Assembly (NCBI RefSeq): GCF_016862115.1
Contig: NZ_BOMI01000134.1
Coordinates: 43,616 to 107,615, forward strand
Source: Paractinoplanes deccanensis
GTDB taxonomy: Bacteria; Actinomycetota; Actinomycetes; Mycobacteriales; Micromonosporaceae
Direction of reading: 5' to 3'
DNA length: 64,000 bases
The notes under the pieces are model-generated. The model searched no databases and was not told the origin of the DNA. It saw only the letters and a program-made list of their open reading frames with translations. Position numbers and translations under genes: made by a program. This document shows positions 24,277-34,815 of the stretch, one piece after another; positions within the stretch are counted from its first letter, which is position 1; each line of letters opens with the position of its first letter.

Positions 24277-25503
24277 GTGACCAAGCCGACCATGAATCGC
24301 CCGGCGCTGGCCGCCATCGGGGCCTCCGCCTTCTTCTACGTGACCGCGGAGACGCTGCCGGTCGGGCTGCTTCCGCAGATCGCCGACGGGCTCTCGGTGA
24401 GCGAGGCCGACGTCGGCCTGCTGCTGACCAGCTACGCCCTGGTGGCGGCGGTCAGCACGATCCCTTTGACGGCGCTCACCATGCGGATGCCGCGGCACAC
24501 GGTCATCGCGATCACGGTGGCGATCTTCGTGGTGTCGCAGGCCGCGGCCGCGGTGGCGCCGACGTTTCTGGTGCTGACGCTGTCGCGGCTGATCTGCGCG
24601 CTGGCGCACGGCGTCTTCTGGTCGGTGAACGGGCCGGTGGTCGCGCGTCTCGCGCCGCCGGGGCAGGCGGGGCGCGCCACGGCGCTGGTCTTCGTCGGCA
24701 ACTCGCTGGCCATCGTGCTCGGCGTGCCGCTCGGCACGGCGCTCGGGCAGTGGCTCGGCTGGCGGGTGGCGATCGGCGCGATGGCGGTCGGCGGCGCGGT
24801 GTGCGTGCTGCTGCTGACGCGCGTCCTGCCGAGGCTCCAGCCCTTGCCGCACGACCTGAACGTGCGGCCCGGGGCGCAGCTGCGCGCCGCCGTCGCGATC
24901 GTGCGGGACCGGCAGGTCGCCATGCTCTGCCTGATCACCGCGGTGGTCGTCGTCGGGCAGTTCGCGGCGTACACGTACATCGCCCCGCTGGTGCGCCGGG
25001 ACGCCGGCCTTGAAGGCGTCGCGCTCAGCGCCCTGCTGCTCGGCTACGGCGCGGTCGGGCTGATCGCGAACTTCCTGCTCGGCCGGCACTCCGACCGCCG
25101 GCCCGGGCAGATCGTCGCCGGGTTGCTGATCGTGCTGGCGGTCTCGGCGGGCGCGCTCGCGCCGGTGCTCGGGGTCGTGCCGACCGTGCTCGCCGCGCTG
25201 CTGTGGGGCGGCGCCTTCACCACGCTGCCGGTCTTTCTGGCGAGCGCGGCGCTGCGGGTGGCTCCCCGCTCGCGCGACGCCGCCTCCGCCGTCTACGTGG
25301 TGGCCTTCCAGATCGGCATCGGGGCCGGCGCCTTCCTCGGCGAGCGCCTGGTCCGCGCCGGCCACCTGGGCGTGCTGCCGCTGCTGACCGCCGGGCTGGC
25401 GGTCGTCGCGATGCTGCTGGTGGTCACGGCCGGGCGGCGGGTCTTCCCCGCCCGGCTCAGCGAGGAGGACCATCACCGCATCGAGGCACAGTTGGCCGCG
25501 TAG
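24277..25503 (+). CDS. MFS transporter, DHA1 (sugar efflux/AraJ-like) family
   Basis: A 408-residue major facilitator with 12 predicted helices. FFYVTAETLPVGLLPQIADGLSVSE followed by SYALVAAVSTIPLTALTMRMPRH gives the family loop 2-3 motif in modified form; PPGQAGRATALVFVGNSLAIVLGVPLGT is the antiporter motif C region of DHA1 members such as AraJ and YdhP. It likely exports a small molecule, perhaps a sugar or drug. The GTG is chosen because TATTCT, a good -10 element, sits seven bases before it, giving a leaderless start; an ATG five codons later is possible. The ROK repressor is its divergent neighbour. Confidence 0.88.
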   Translation: MTKPTMNRPALAAIGASAFFYVTAETLPVGLLPQIADGLSVSEADVGLLLTSYALVAAVSTIPLTALTMRMPRHTVIAITVAIFVVSQAAAAVAPTFLVLTLSRLICALAHGVFWSVNGPVVARLAPPGQAGRATALVFVGNSLAIVLGVPLGTALGQWLGWRVAIGAMAVGGAVCVLLLTRVLPRLQPLPHDLNVRPGAQLRAAVAIVRDRQVAMLCLITAVVVVGQFAAYTYIAPLVRRDAGLEGVALSALLLGYGAVGLIANFLLGRHSDRRPGQIVAGLLIVLAVSAGALAPVLGVVPTVLAALLWGGAFTTLPVFLASAALRVAPRSRDAASAVYVVAFQIGIGAGAFLGERLVRAGHLGVLPLLTAGLAVVAMLLVVTAGRRVFPARLSEEDHHRIEAQLAA

Positions 25504-25536
25504 ACAGCGAGCAGGCGCAGACGGCGGGGAGCACCG

Positions 25537-26619
25537 TCAGCCCTCGAGGGCGGCCTCGGCGGCCGCCAGGAAGAGGTCGTTCTCCTCCGGCGTGCCGATC
25601 GTGACGCGTACGCCGTCGGGCTGGAACGGGCGCACGATGACGCCGCGGCTCTCGCAGGCCTGGCCGAACGCGGCCGACCGGTCGCCCAGCGGCAGCCAGA
25701 CGAAGTTGGCCTGGCTGGCCGGCACGTCGACCGAGAGCTTGCGCAGCGCCTCGGTCACCCGTTCGCGCTCCGCGGTCACTAGCGCGCACCGGCGGCGCAC
25801 CTCGTCCTCCTGCTGGAGGGCCGCGAGCGCCGCCGCCTGGGCGACCAGGCTGGTGGAGAACGGGGTGACGACCTTGCGGATCGCCGCCGCCTCGCCCGGC
25901 TGGGCGACCAGGTAGCCCATGCGCAGGCCGGCCAGGCCCCACGCCTTGGACAGGGTGCGCAGCACCAGGATGTTCGCCCGGTCGCCGTAGGTCTCCAGGC
26001 CGTCCGGCACCTGCGGGTCGGTGACCATCTCGCGGTACGCCTCGTCGAGCACCACCAGCACGTCGGAGGGCACCGCGTCGAGGAAGCGGTCGAGGTCGGC
26101 CTTGCGCAGCGAGCTGCCGGTCGGGTTGTTCGGGTTGCAGACGAACACCAGCCGGGTGCGGTCGGTGATCGCCTCGGCCATGGCGTCCAGGTCGTGCCCG
26201 TGCTCGGGTGTGTTGGGCACGCGCACGCTGGTCGCGCCCACGCCGGCCGCGATGATCGGGTACGCCTCGAACGAGCGCCACGAATACACGATCTCGTCGC
26301 CGGGCATGCAGGTCGCCTTGACGATGATCTCGGCGAGCGCCACCGAGCCGCAGCCCGTCACGATGCGGTCGGCGGACACGCTCAGGCGCTCGGCCAGCGC
26401 GTCACGCAGCGCCACCGCGCCGAGGTCGGGGTAGCGGTGCACGGAGCCCAGCGCCTCGGCGGCCGCCTCCACCACGCCGGGCAGCGGGCCGTACGGCACC
26501 TCGTTGCTGGCGAGCTTCACCGCCTCGGCGATGCCCAGCTCGCGGGTCAGGTCGGCCAGGTTGCGACCCGGCACGTAGGCGGGCAGTCCGTCGAGGTCGG
26601 GGCGGGTGAGGCGGGTCAT
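25537..26619 (-). CDS. pat: Histidinol-phosphate / aromatic amino acid aminotransferase
   Basis: A 360-residue fold-type I PLP aminotransferase of the HisC/Pat group. KLASNEVPYGPLPGV is the N-terminal substrate-arm motif, VFVCNPNNPTGS binds the cofactor ring, and TLSKAWGLAGLRMGYL carries the PLP lysine. Sequence alone does not separate histidinol-phosphate from tyrosine/phenylalanine transaminases. Its ATG overlaps the stop of the RDD gene, which in turn follows hpd by 60 bases on the same strand. An operon with hpd makes a role in converting tyrosine to 4-hydroxyphenylpyruvate the better reading here. Confidence 0.85.
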   Translation of the reverse strand: MTRLTRPDLDGLPAYVPGRNLADLTRELGIAEAVKLASNEVPYGPLPGVVEAAAEALGSVHRYPDLGAVALRDALAERLSVSADRIVTGCGSVALAEIIVKATCMPGDEIVYSWRSFEAYPIIAAGVGATSVRVPNTPEHGHDLDAMAEAITDRTRLVFVCNPNNPTGSSLRKADLDRFLDAVPSDVLVVLDEAYREMVTDPQVPDGLETYGDRANILVLRTLSKAWGLAGLRMGYLVAQPGEAAAIRKVVTPFSTSLVAQAAALAALQQEDEVRRRCALVTAERERVTEALRKLSVDVPASQANFVWLPLGDRSAAFGQACESRGVIVRPFQPDGVRVTIGTPEENDLFLAAAEAALEG

Positions 26620-27638
26620 GAGACGCCCTTCTGTCCGTTGGAGCCGCCACCGGTGGTGGCGTCGACCGGGCGGCGGTCGTCCGGCGGCAGCGCGATCACG
26701 ACCGTGCGTGCCGTCTTGTCGTGGAACGCCTGCCTCAGCTGCTGGTCGAAGACCGGCGAGATGCAGTCGATGAGCTGGAGCACGAAACCGATGCCGGCGC
26801 AGCCCCACGCCGGGGTCCACAGGCCGAGCCGGGCCCAGCGCCCGAACGCGCGGCCGAAGCCGAGCGGCTCGGTGTTCTCGACGGCGACCACCTTGATCCG
26901 CATGATCCGCTTGCCGAGGGTCTGGCCGCTGCCGGCGATGGCGGGCGCCTCGTACGCCAGCCAGAGCAGCGTCGCGACGATCAGCATGGCCCAGAGCAGC
27001 CCGTCCATGCGCCCGGAGGCCTGCACGTCGAACGCGCTGCCGCCGTTGGCCATCTCGTCGATGGTGGCGCGGTAGAGCGGCACGAACTCCTTGGCCCATT
27101 GGTAGGCGAACCAGCCGTTGACGACGACGTTGAGCAGCAGCACCGCGAGGATGTCGAGGAGCCGGGCCATGAGGCGCGGTCCCAGCCCGGCGAGCGCGTA
27201 GCCGTGCGGGCGGGCCTGCACCGGATACATCGCCTGGCGCATGCCGGGCGGCATGCGCTCCCATCCCGGCGGGGGCTGCCAGCCCGGGGGCGGTTGCCAC
27301 CCGTTCGGCGGTCCCGGCTGCTGCCACCCCTGCGGAGGCGGCTGCTGTTGCCACCCCGGCGGCTGCTGCCACCCTTGCGGCTGCTGCTGCCCCGGCGGCT
27401 GCTGCCAGCCCGGCGGGGGCCCCGCCGGCGGCGGCGGAACAGGCGAGGCCGGTGGGGTGGAAGTGGGCGGGGTGGGAGCAGCTGCCGCGGGTGGCGGCTC
27501 CTCCTCGACCGGCGGCGGCCCCTCGGGCGGCACCGCGTCGGCCGGGATGGCCTTGCCCAGCCAACCCTCACCGTCCCAGTAGCGCTGGGTCTCGGGGTCG
27601 GCCGGGTCCTTGTACCAACCGGCGGGCAGCGAACTCAT
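26616..27638 (-). CDS. DUF2510/RDD family membrane protein
   Basis: A 340-residue protein. Residues 1-30 are a DUF2510 domain (LPAGWYKDPADPETQRYWDG). Residues 35-130 are a Pro/Gln/Trp linker made of irregular GWQQPP-type units. Residues 150-320 are an RDD domain with three hydrophobic helices: GLGPRLMARLLDILAVLLLN carries the first conserved Arg-Asp, and GQTLGKRIMRIKVV is the second RDD motif. The function of RDD proteins is not well known; some act in ion transport. It overlaps the downstream aminotransferase by four bases, so it travels with the tyrosine genes, probably by chance of operon structure. Confidence 0.87.
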   Translation of the reverse strand: MSSLPAGWYKDPADPETQRYWDGEGWLGKAIPADAVPPEGPPPVEEEPPPAAAAPTPPTSTPPASPVPPPPAGPPPGWQQPPGQQQPQGWQQPPGWQQQPPPQGWQQPGPPNGWQPPPGWQPPPGWERMPPGMRQAMYPVQARPHGYALAGLGPRLMARLLDILAVLLLNVVVNGWFAYQWAKEFVPLYRATIDEMANGGSAFDVQASGRMDGLLWAMLIVATLLWLAYEAPAIAGSGQTLGKRIMRIKVVAVENTEPLGFGRAFGRWARLGLWTPAWGCAGIGFVLQLIDCISPVFDQQLRQAFHDKTARTVVIALPPDDRRPVDATTGGGSNGQKGVS

Positions 27639-27698
27639 GGGAAAACCTTAACGACCAGGCTCTTCAGCGGGATGGGGCCTGATGGTACAGCCGCATCC

Positions 27699-28853
27699 TT
27701 AAAGGTTTCCGCGTCGTTCCTGCTCGCGCTCGATGGCCTCGAAGAGCGCCTTGAAGTTGCCCTTGCCGAAGCCGAGCGAGCCGTGCCGCTCGATGAGCTC
27801 GAAGAACACCGTCGGGCGGTCCTGCACCGGCGCCGTGAAGATCTGGAGCAGGTAGCCGTCCTCGTCCCGGTCGACCAGGATGCGGCGCTTCTTCAGCTCC
27901 TCGATCGGCGCGCGGACCTTGCCGATGCGGGCACGCAGCTCGGGGTCGTCGTAGTACGAGTCGGGGGTGTTGAGGAACTCGACGCCGGCCTGCCGCATCG
28001 CGTCGACGGTGGCGATGATGTCGTTGGTGGCGAGCGCGACGTGCTGGGCGCCCGGCCCGCCGTAGAACTCGAGGTATTCGTCGATCTGCGACTTGCGCTG
28101 CGAGACGGCCGGCTCGTTGAGCGGGAACTTCACCTTGCGGCTGCCGTCCGCGACGACCTTGGACATCAGCGCGGAGTAGTCGGTGGCGATGTCGTCGCCG
28201 ATGAACTCGGCCATGTTGGTGAAGCCCATGACCCGGCGGTAGAACTCGACCCACTCGTCCATGCGGCCCAGCTCGACGTTGCCGACCACGTGGTCGACGG
28301 CCTGGAAGAAGCGCTTGGGCTGCAGGCCCGCGTCGATCGCGGGCTGCCGGTCGACGATCGGCTCGCGCGCCACGAAGCCGGGCAGGAACGGCCCGTCGTA
28401 GCCGGAGCGGTCGATCAGCGAGTGCACGGTGTCGCCGTAGGTGGCGATCACCGCGATCCGCACGGTGCCGTGCTCGTCCTTGAGGTCGTACGGCTCGGTG
28501 ACGCCGCGCGCGCCGGCGCTCGTGGCGTGCCGGTAGGCGGCGTCGACGTCGGGCACCTCGAGCGCGATGTCGCGGATGCCGTCGCCGTGCTTGGTGACGT
28601 GGTCGGCGCCGGGCGCCCCGGCGTGCACCGACCCGGTGAGCACGAATCGGGCGGAGCCGCTGACCAGCACGTACTCGGCGTGGTCGCGGTAGCCCTGCTC
28701 GGGGCCGCGGTAGGCGACGAGCTTCATGCCGAAGGCTGTGGCGTAATAGTGGGCGGCTTGCTTGGCGTTGCCCACGAGGAACTGAAGATGATCGACGCCC
28801 TTGACCGGAAAGACGTCGGCGGTGCGGGTCCCGTGTTCCATCGTCTGCGTCAT
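27699..28853 (-). CDS. hpd: 4-Hydroxyphenylpyruvate dioxygenase
   Basis: A 384-residue non-heme iron dioxygenase that turns 4-hydroxyphenylpyruvate into homogentisate. Two vicinal-oxygen-chelate domains are visible. The iron ligands are the His of VDHVVGNVELG, the His of GAQHVALATNDI and the Glu of TVFFELIERHG near the end, with GFGKGNFKALFEAIE as the family's C-terminal helix. The ATG chosen begins MTQTMEHG. A perfect 27-bp palindrome lies 88 bp upstream. With fahA and hmgA nearby it forms a homogentisate route to fumarate and acetoacetate. Confidence 0.95.
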   Translation of the reverse strand: MTQTMEHGTRTADVFPVKGVDHLQFLVGNAKQAAHYYATAFGMKLVAYRGPEQGYRDHAEYVLVSGSARFVLTGSVHAGAPGADHVTKHGDGIRDIALEVPDVDAAYRHATSAGARGVTEPYDLKDEHGTVRIAVIATYGDTVHSLIDRSGYDGPFLPGFVAREPIVDRQPAIDAGLQPKRFFQAVDHVVGNVELGRMDEWVEFYRRVMGFTNMAEFIGDDIATDYSALMSKVVADGSRKVKFPLNEPAVSQRKSQIDEYLEFYGGPGAQHVALATNDIIATVDAMRQAGVEFLNTPDSYYDDPELRARIGKVRAPIEELKKRRILVDRDEDGYLLQIFTAPVQDRPTVFFELIERHGSLGFGKGNFKALFEAIEREQERRGNL

Positions 28854-28940
28854 TGGCTGAGGTTGTCGCAGGTCACAGCCGTGGGCAACACCTGCTCGCG
28901 GCGTTGGGCAGTCTGCGCGATCCACTCCCGGTCACGACGC

Positions 28941-28967
28941 GCTCACTGTGCAAGTTGCACAGTGAGC
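28941..28967. promoter_or_regulatory. 27-bp perfect palindrome between hpd and a divergent gene
   Basis: gctcactgtgcaa-g-ttgcacagtgagc has perfect 13-bp arms around a single central base. It lies 88 bp before the hpd start and 94 bp before the divergent propeller gene. The length and symmetry fit an operator for a dimeric regulator; no regulator gene is adjacent. Confidence 0.8.
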
Positions 28968-29060
28968 CGCGTGCCATAGGTGATCTTCCGGACATACATG
29001 ATCGACACGGGCGGATCGAGATCCATCGTCCGGGTGATCCACCTGGCTAGCGTGTCGCGC

Positions 29061-30365
29061 ATGGCCTCGGGTGGCAGCCCCTGGAAGGGGTACGCGCTGG
29101 TCGCGATCGTGATCGTGATCGTGCTCGCCACGACCGGGGTGTGGAACCCGTGGCCGCGGGTCTGGTCGTGGGTCAACACCAGCCAGCCCATCGCCGGGGA
29201 CGCGGCGCGCTGGCAGCAGCGGATCGGCGGCAGCCCGCAGAGCGTCGCGATCGCCGGCGAGGCGGTGATCGTCGAATACCGGACCTCCGTCGAGGCGTAC
29301 GGCCTGACCGCCGGGGTGAAGCTCTGGGACAGCGACGCCGACTGGGCGTCGATCGCGGGCGACGGCAAGGACGCGGTGGTCGCCACCGGCCGGCTGCTCA
29401 CCAACGGCTACCAGGTCCTCGACCCGGGCAGCGGGGCCGTGCTGCGCGCCGACACCGAGGCGACGGCCGTGTGGACGTATAGGAACGCCCTGTTGGATCT
29501 GCACTGCTCGAAGGGGAGCGAGTGCCGGCTCACGGCGTGGACGCCGCGCGGCAGCAAGCCACTGTGGACCGTGGACACCGGGGGCATCGGGTTCGTGCTC
29601 AACGCCGCCAACCCCGACCTGCCCGACAGCCGGCAGCTCACCGCCGACCGGGTCGACGACGACGTGGCCCGGCCCCGGCAGATGCCGAGCCTGATCGGGC
29701 TGCCCGACGACGGCCAGATCCGGGTGGTGGACACGGCCACCGGCCGCGTCGCGCAGACCGTGCGGCCGGCACAGGACCAGCGGGTGGCGCTCGCGGGCGG
29801 GCGGATGCTGACCGTCACGGGCACGCCCGGCGACGGCACCTGCTATTACAGCGTCGTGGCGACCGACCCGCCGTCGCCGGCGGCCGTCTGGAAGAGGGAC
29901 GGGCTCAACCTGCGTACGGCCGACAACGGCGCCGACTGCAAGCAGGAGCGCGACCCGGCCGGCGGCGAGGACGTGCTGCTCGGCGTCGACCCGGTCGGCC
30001 GCGAGGAGCTGCTCGCCGCGCACGACGGGCGGGTGCTGTGGCACGGCGCCAAGGGCGAGAACGTGCTCGGGGTCAACGACAGCTACGCCGTGATCCGCGA
30101 CGCGGGCAAGAGCACGCTGCGGGGGTACGCCTTCGCGCGCGGCCGCACGGTGTGGTCCCGGCCCGCGGGAGAGAACGCGTCCGCGGCGCTCACCCCGTAC
30201 GCGGCGATCATCGTCAGTCGTAAACCCGACCGGGTCGTCGCGGTCGCGCCCGGCAGCGGGCGGGTGCTGGCGGACGTCCGTACGGGTGCCGAGGTCTTCG
30301 CCGCCGGACCAGGGGGAATGATCGTCGTCTCGGGGCGCGACATGGCGTATCTGCCGTGGGCTTGA
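29061..30365 (+). CDS. Membrane-anchored PQQ-like beta-propeller protein
   Basis: A 434-residue protein with one N-terminal membrane helix (GYALVAIVIVIVLATTGVW) and an extracellular domain. Propeller blades are recognisable in VEAYGLTAGVKLWDSDADW, VLDPGSGAVLRADTEA, VVDTATGRVAQTVRPA and VAPGSGRVLADVRTG. Two cysteine pairs (LDLHCSKGSECRLTAW and GTCYYSVV...ADCKQERD) suggest disulfides, in line with an outside location. No catalytic residues are seen. A GTG three codons upstream is an alternative start. It shares the palindromic promoter region with hpd. Confidence 0.78.
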   Translation: MASGGSPWKGYALVAIVIVIVLATTGVWNPWPRVWSWVNTSQPIAGDAARWQQRIGGSPQSVAIAGEAVIVEYRTSVEAYGLTAGVKLWDSDADWASIAGDGKDAVVATGRLLTNGYQVLDPGSGAVLRADTEATAVWTYRNALLDLHCSKGSECRLTAWTPRGSKPLWTVDTGGIGFVLNAANPDLPDSRQLTADRVDDDVARPRQMPSLIGLPDDGQIRVVDTATGRVAQTVRPAQDQRVALAGGRMLTVTGTPGDGTCYYSVVATDPPSPAAVWKRDGLNLRTADNGADCKQERDPAGGEDVLLGVDPVGREELLAAHDGRVLWHGAKGENVLGVNDSYAVIRDAGKSTLRGYAFARGRTVWSRPAGENASAALTPYAAIIVSRKPDRVVAVAPGSGRVLADVRTGAEVFAAGPGGMIVVSGRDMAYLPWA

Positions 30366-30435
30366 CCGAACTGGTACGCGGGGAGCGCGGGAGCGGTTCG
30401 CATCCCCCGCGGCGGCTGTCCTAGGCTTGCCGCTC

Positions 30436-32103
<1,668 letters not shown>

Positions 32104-32129
32104 ACCCCGTCGGGTGGGGCACCGGCCGG

Positions 32130-33224
32130 TCAGATGGCGGCGATGATGACCGTGTCGACGGTGAAGTAGTGGCCTGGTTTGTCCGGGCTTGCCGGGCCGT
32201 CCGCGGCCAGGCGCTCGATCGCCACCCAGTGGTCGGTGACCTGCCACAGGCCCGGCTTCCAGGTCAGCTTCTCGGTGTCCACGGCCAGCGCGAAATCGGC
32301 CGACACGGCGCCCGTGACGGCGTCGGCGATGCGCAGGTGGCGGTCGTCGGTGAGCAGCACCAGGCGGCCCTGCGAAGCGCCCAGCACCTGCGCGCCGGGC
32401 CGCGGGGCGATCGCGCGCCCGGCGGCCACCGTGCTGCCCTGCTGGTCGAGCACGGCCGAGCGCTCGGGCCGGGCGCCCGTGACCAGCCAGCCCTGCCCGG
32501 CCGCGTCGCGCAGGCCGCCGCACGCCGACGCGGCGACGTCGCAGCCCAGCGGGGTGTGCGGGCCGGCCGGCCACCCGGTCACCGCCTTGCCGGTCGCCAG
32601 CGAGAAGGCCTGCTCCGTGCAGACGAACTGACCGCCCGCGGTGGTGAACGCGTCGCCGCACGAGATCGGCTCCGACCAGCGCAGGGCTCCCGTGGCCGCG
32701 TCGTAGGCGTTCACCCGGCTCGCGCCGCCGACCAGGACGGCGCCGTCGCCCGTGTGGAGGTCGCCCGGCGCCCAGACGGTGGACGCCCCGGTCCGGTGGC
32801 CGTCGAAGGCCGGCGCGCCGATGCCGGTGGAGACGCGCCAGACGGTCTTGCCGGTGCGGGCGGAGAGCGCGATCAGCTCGCCGTCGGCCCAGCGGCTGAC
32901 CACCGTGTCGCCGACGGCCACGACGCCGGAGAGCTGCTGCGGCCAGCGCCGCAGCGACCAGATCGCGGTCATCACGCTCTTCGCGTCGACCGGGGTGTCG
33001 GCCCGGGTCTGGCGCTTCGACGCGTACACCCGGACCGCGTCGCCGACGATCAGCGGCGCCTGATTGGTCCGGCCGGTGACCCCGGGCGAACGCGTGACGG
33101 CCACCGGTGACGGGCCGGCGACCGTGGACGAGACCTCCGCCGGTGCCAGCACCCGCCAGCCGATCAGGGCGGCCGCGACGGCTACGACGAGCGCCAACGA
33201 CGTACGTATCAGCACTCGGAGCAC
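32130..33224 (-). CDS. Membrane-anchored PQQ-like beta-propeller protein
   Basis: A 364-residue protein with an N-terminal anchor (IRTSLALVVAVAAALIGWRVL) and an extracellular propeller. Blades include LIALSARTGKTVWRVSTG, VNAYDAATGALRWSEPISCG and FSLATGKAVTGWPAG; cysteines in SCGDAFTTAGGQFVCTE and GCDVAASACGG could form disulfides. It is the fourth propeller protein of the window and is similar in build to the one at 29.1 kb. No enzyme motif is seen. The gene is convergent with the class I fumarase; the gap holds the short palindrome accggccggt. Confidence 0.77.
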   Translation of the reverse strand: MLRVLIRTSLALVVAVAAALIGWRVLAPAEVSSTVAGPSPVAVTRSPGVTGRTNQAPLIVGDAVRVYASKRQTRADTPVDAKSVMTAIWSLRRWPQQLSGVVAVGDTVVSRWADGELIALSARTGKTVWRVSTGIGAPAFDGHRTGASTVWAPGDLHTGDGAVLVGGASRVNAYDAATGALRWSEPISCGDAFTTAGGQFVCTEQAFSLATGKAVTGWPAGPHTPLGCDVAASACGGLRDAAGQGWLVTGARPERSAVLDQQGSTVAAGRAIAPRPGAQVLGASQGRLVLLTDDRHLRIADAVTGAVSADFALAVDTEKLTWKPGLWQVTDHWVAIERLAADGPASPDKPGHYFTVDTVIIAAI

Positions 33225-33238
33225 CAGAAGAGGTTATG

Positions 33239-33697
33239 TCAGGCGGCCGCCGCCAGGTCGTCCAGGTCGCGCCGCAGCGCGCCCTCCGCGGTCTCCGCCG
33301 CCAGGCCGCCGAAGATCAGCGCGAGGATCCGCCCGGCCGGCGCGGTCGGGCTGCCGTCCTGCACCACGGTCACCATCGTGCCGCCGCGGTGCCGCCCGGA
33401 GATCACCGGCTGGAACGAGTAGGTCATGCGGTAGTCGGCGCCGATGCCGGGCGACGTGACCACGAACCGCTCCGGCACCACGCATTCGAGCACCCGGAAC
33501 TCCTCGGTGACCTCGCCGCCGTCGGCCATCTGCCGGGTCTCGCGCCAGACCGTGCCCGCGCCGAAGTCGCCGTGGCTGCGCACCTCGACCCGGGTGACGG
33601 CGGAGAGCCACTCCCGCCGCCGGCTCAGATCGGTGAAGACTCGCCAGACCACCGCGACAGGCGCGTCGATCGGCCGGGTCACCACCACCGTCGACAT
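33239..33697 (-). CDS. SRPBCC family (polyketide cyclase/START-like) protein
   Basis: A 152-residue single-domain protein of the helix-grip fold. TRPIDAPVAVVWRVFTDLSRRREWL is the usual first strand and helix of SRPBCC proteins, and GTMVTVVQDGSPTAPAGRILALIFGG...RRDLDDLAAAA is the long C-terminal helix. Members bind small hydrophobic ligands; the ligand here is unknown. A run of Gs eight bases before the ATG serves as ribosome site. It follows fahA by 29 bases on the same strand and may be co-transcribed with it. Confidence 0.85.
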   Translation of the reverse strand: MSTVVVTRPIDAPVAVVWRVFTDLSRRREWLSAVTRVEVRSHGDFGAGTVWRETRQMADGGEVTEEFRVLECVVPERFVVTSPGIGADYRMTYSFQPVISGRHRGGTMVTVVQDGSPTAPAGRILALIFGGLAAETAEGALRRDLDDLAAAA

Positions 33698-33726
33698 AGC
33701 GTCACCCCCCATGCGTCCGACAGTAG

Positions 33727-34815
33727 CTATCCGGCAACGGTTCCGAGGACCGAACCGAGCGCGATCTTGCCGTCGGCCGAGGATCCGCTGATCTCGACGC
33801 GGTCGCCGTCGCGCAGGTAGCCGCGCCGCGACCCGTCGGCGAGCGTCACCGGGGCCGCGCCGTTCGAGGTCAGCTCGAGGAACGAGCCCACCTGGCCGCG
33901 CTCGGGGCCGGACACGGTGCCCGACGCGTACAGATCGCCGGTCCGCACCGACGCCCCGTTGCTGGTCAGGTGGGCGAGTTGCTGCGCCGCGGTCCAATAC
34001 ATCGTCGCGAACGGCGGTGAGCTCACCGGCGTCTCGTTCCACGAGATCGACAGGCGCAGGTCGTACGCCGGGCCGGCCGGCCGCAGGTAGTCCAGCGGCT
34101 GTGGATCCTGCCGGGGCGGCGCGACCGGCGTCAGCACGGACAGCGGCACGACCCACGGGGACACCGACGTGGCGAACGACTTGCCGAGGAACGGCCCGAG
34201 CGGACGGTATTCCCAGGCCTGGATGTCGCGCGCGGACCAGTCGTTGACCAGCACGACCCCGAACACGTGATCTTCGAAGGAGCCGGTCGGGATCAGCCGG
34301 CCCGGCACGCCGACCACGAAACCGACCTCGGCCTCGATGTCCAGCCGCCGGGTGGGCCCGTAGACGCCGGAGTCGAGCTGCCCGGACGGCCGCCGGATCG
34401 GCGTGCCCGAGACCACCACCGTCGACGACCGGCCGTGGTAGCCGATCGGCAGGTGCCGCCACTGCGGTGGCAGCTCCGGCGACGAGGGCCGCAGGATGCG
34501 CGCCGTGTTCACCGCGTGCGCTTCGGACGAGTAGAAGTCGGTGTAGTCGGCCACCTCGAACGGCAGGTGCAGCGTCACGTCGTGCAGCGGGATCGTCGGC
34601 GGCCCCGCCATCACGTGGTCGATCACCGCCTCGCGCGCCGCCGTCCACTCCCGACGGCCGGCGGCCATCAGCGGGTTGAGCGAGGGCGCGGCGAAGAGCC
34701 CGCCGAGACCCGAGAGGTCAACAACGTCGTTCCCCAGCCGTACGCCGAGACGGCGCTCCCCGCGGGGGACGCTGAACACCCCGTACGGCAGGTTGTCGAT
34801 GCCGAAGCCGGTCAT
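33727..34815 (-). CDS. fahA: Fumarylacetoacetase
   Basis: A 362-residue fumarylacetoacetate hydrolase, the last step of tyrosine breakdown (to fumarate and acetoacetate). DYTDFYSSEAHAVNTARILRP carries the Asp metal ligand and catalytic His region, LDIEAEVGFVVGVPG and VFGVVLVNDWSARDIQAWEY supply the remaining Glu and Asp metal ligands, and GKSFATSVSPWVVPL is the typical FAH loop. At 362 residues it is shorter than the animal enzyme (about 420) but usual for actinobacteria. Its start overlaps the stop of the upstream unknown gene (ATGA). Confidence 0.94.
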   Translation of the reverse strand: MTGFGIDNLPYGVFSVPRGERRLGVRLGNDVVDLSGLGGLFAAPSLNPLMAAGRREWTAAREAVIDHVMAGPPTIPLHDVTLHLPFEVADYTDFYSSEAHAVNTARILRPSSPELPPQWRHLPIGYHGRSSTVVVSGTPIRRPSGQLDSGVYGPTRRLDIEAEVGFVVGVPGRLIPTGSFEDHVFGVVLVNDWSARDIQAWEYRPLGPFLGKSFATSVSPWVVPLSVLTPVAPPRQDPQPLDYLRPAGPAYDLRLSISWNETPVSSPPFATMYWTAAQQLAHLTSNGASVRTGDLYASGTVSGPERGQVGSFLELTSNGAAPVTLADGSRRGYLRDGDRVEISGSSADGKIALGSVLGTVAG

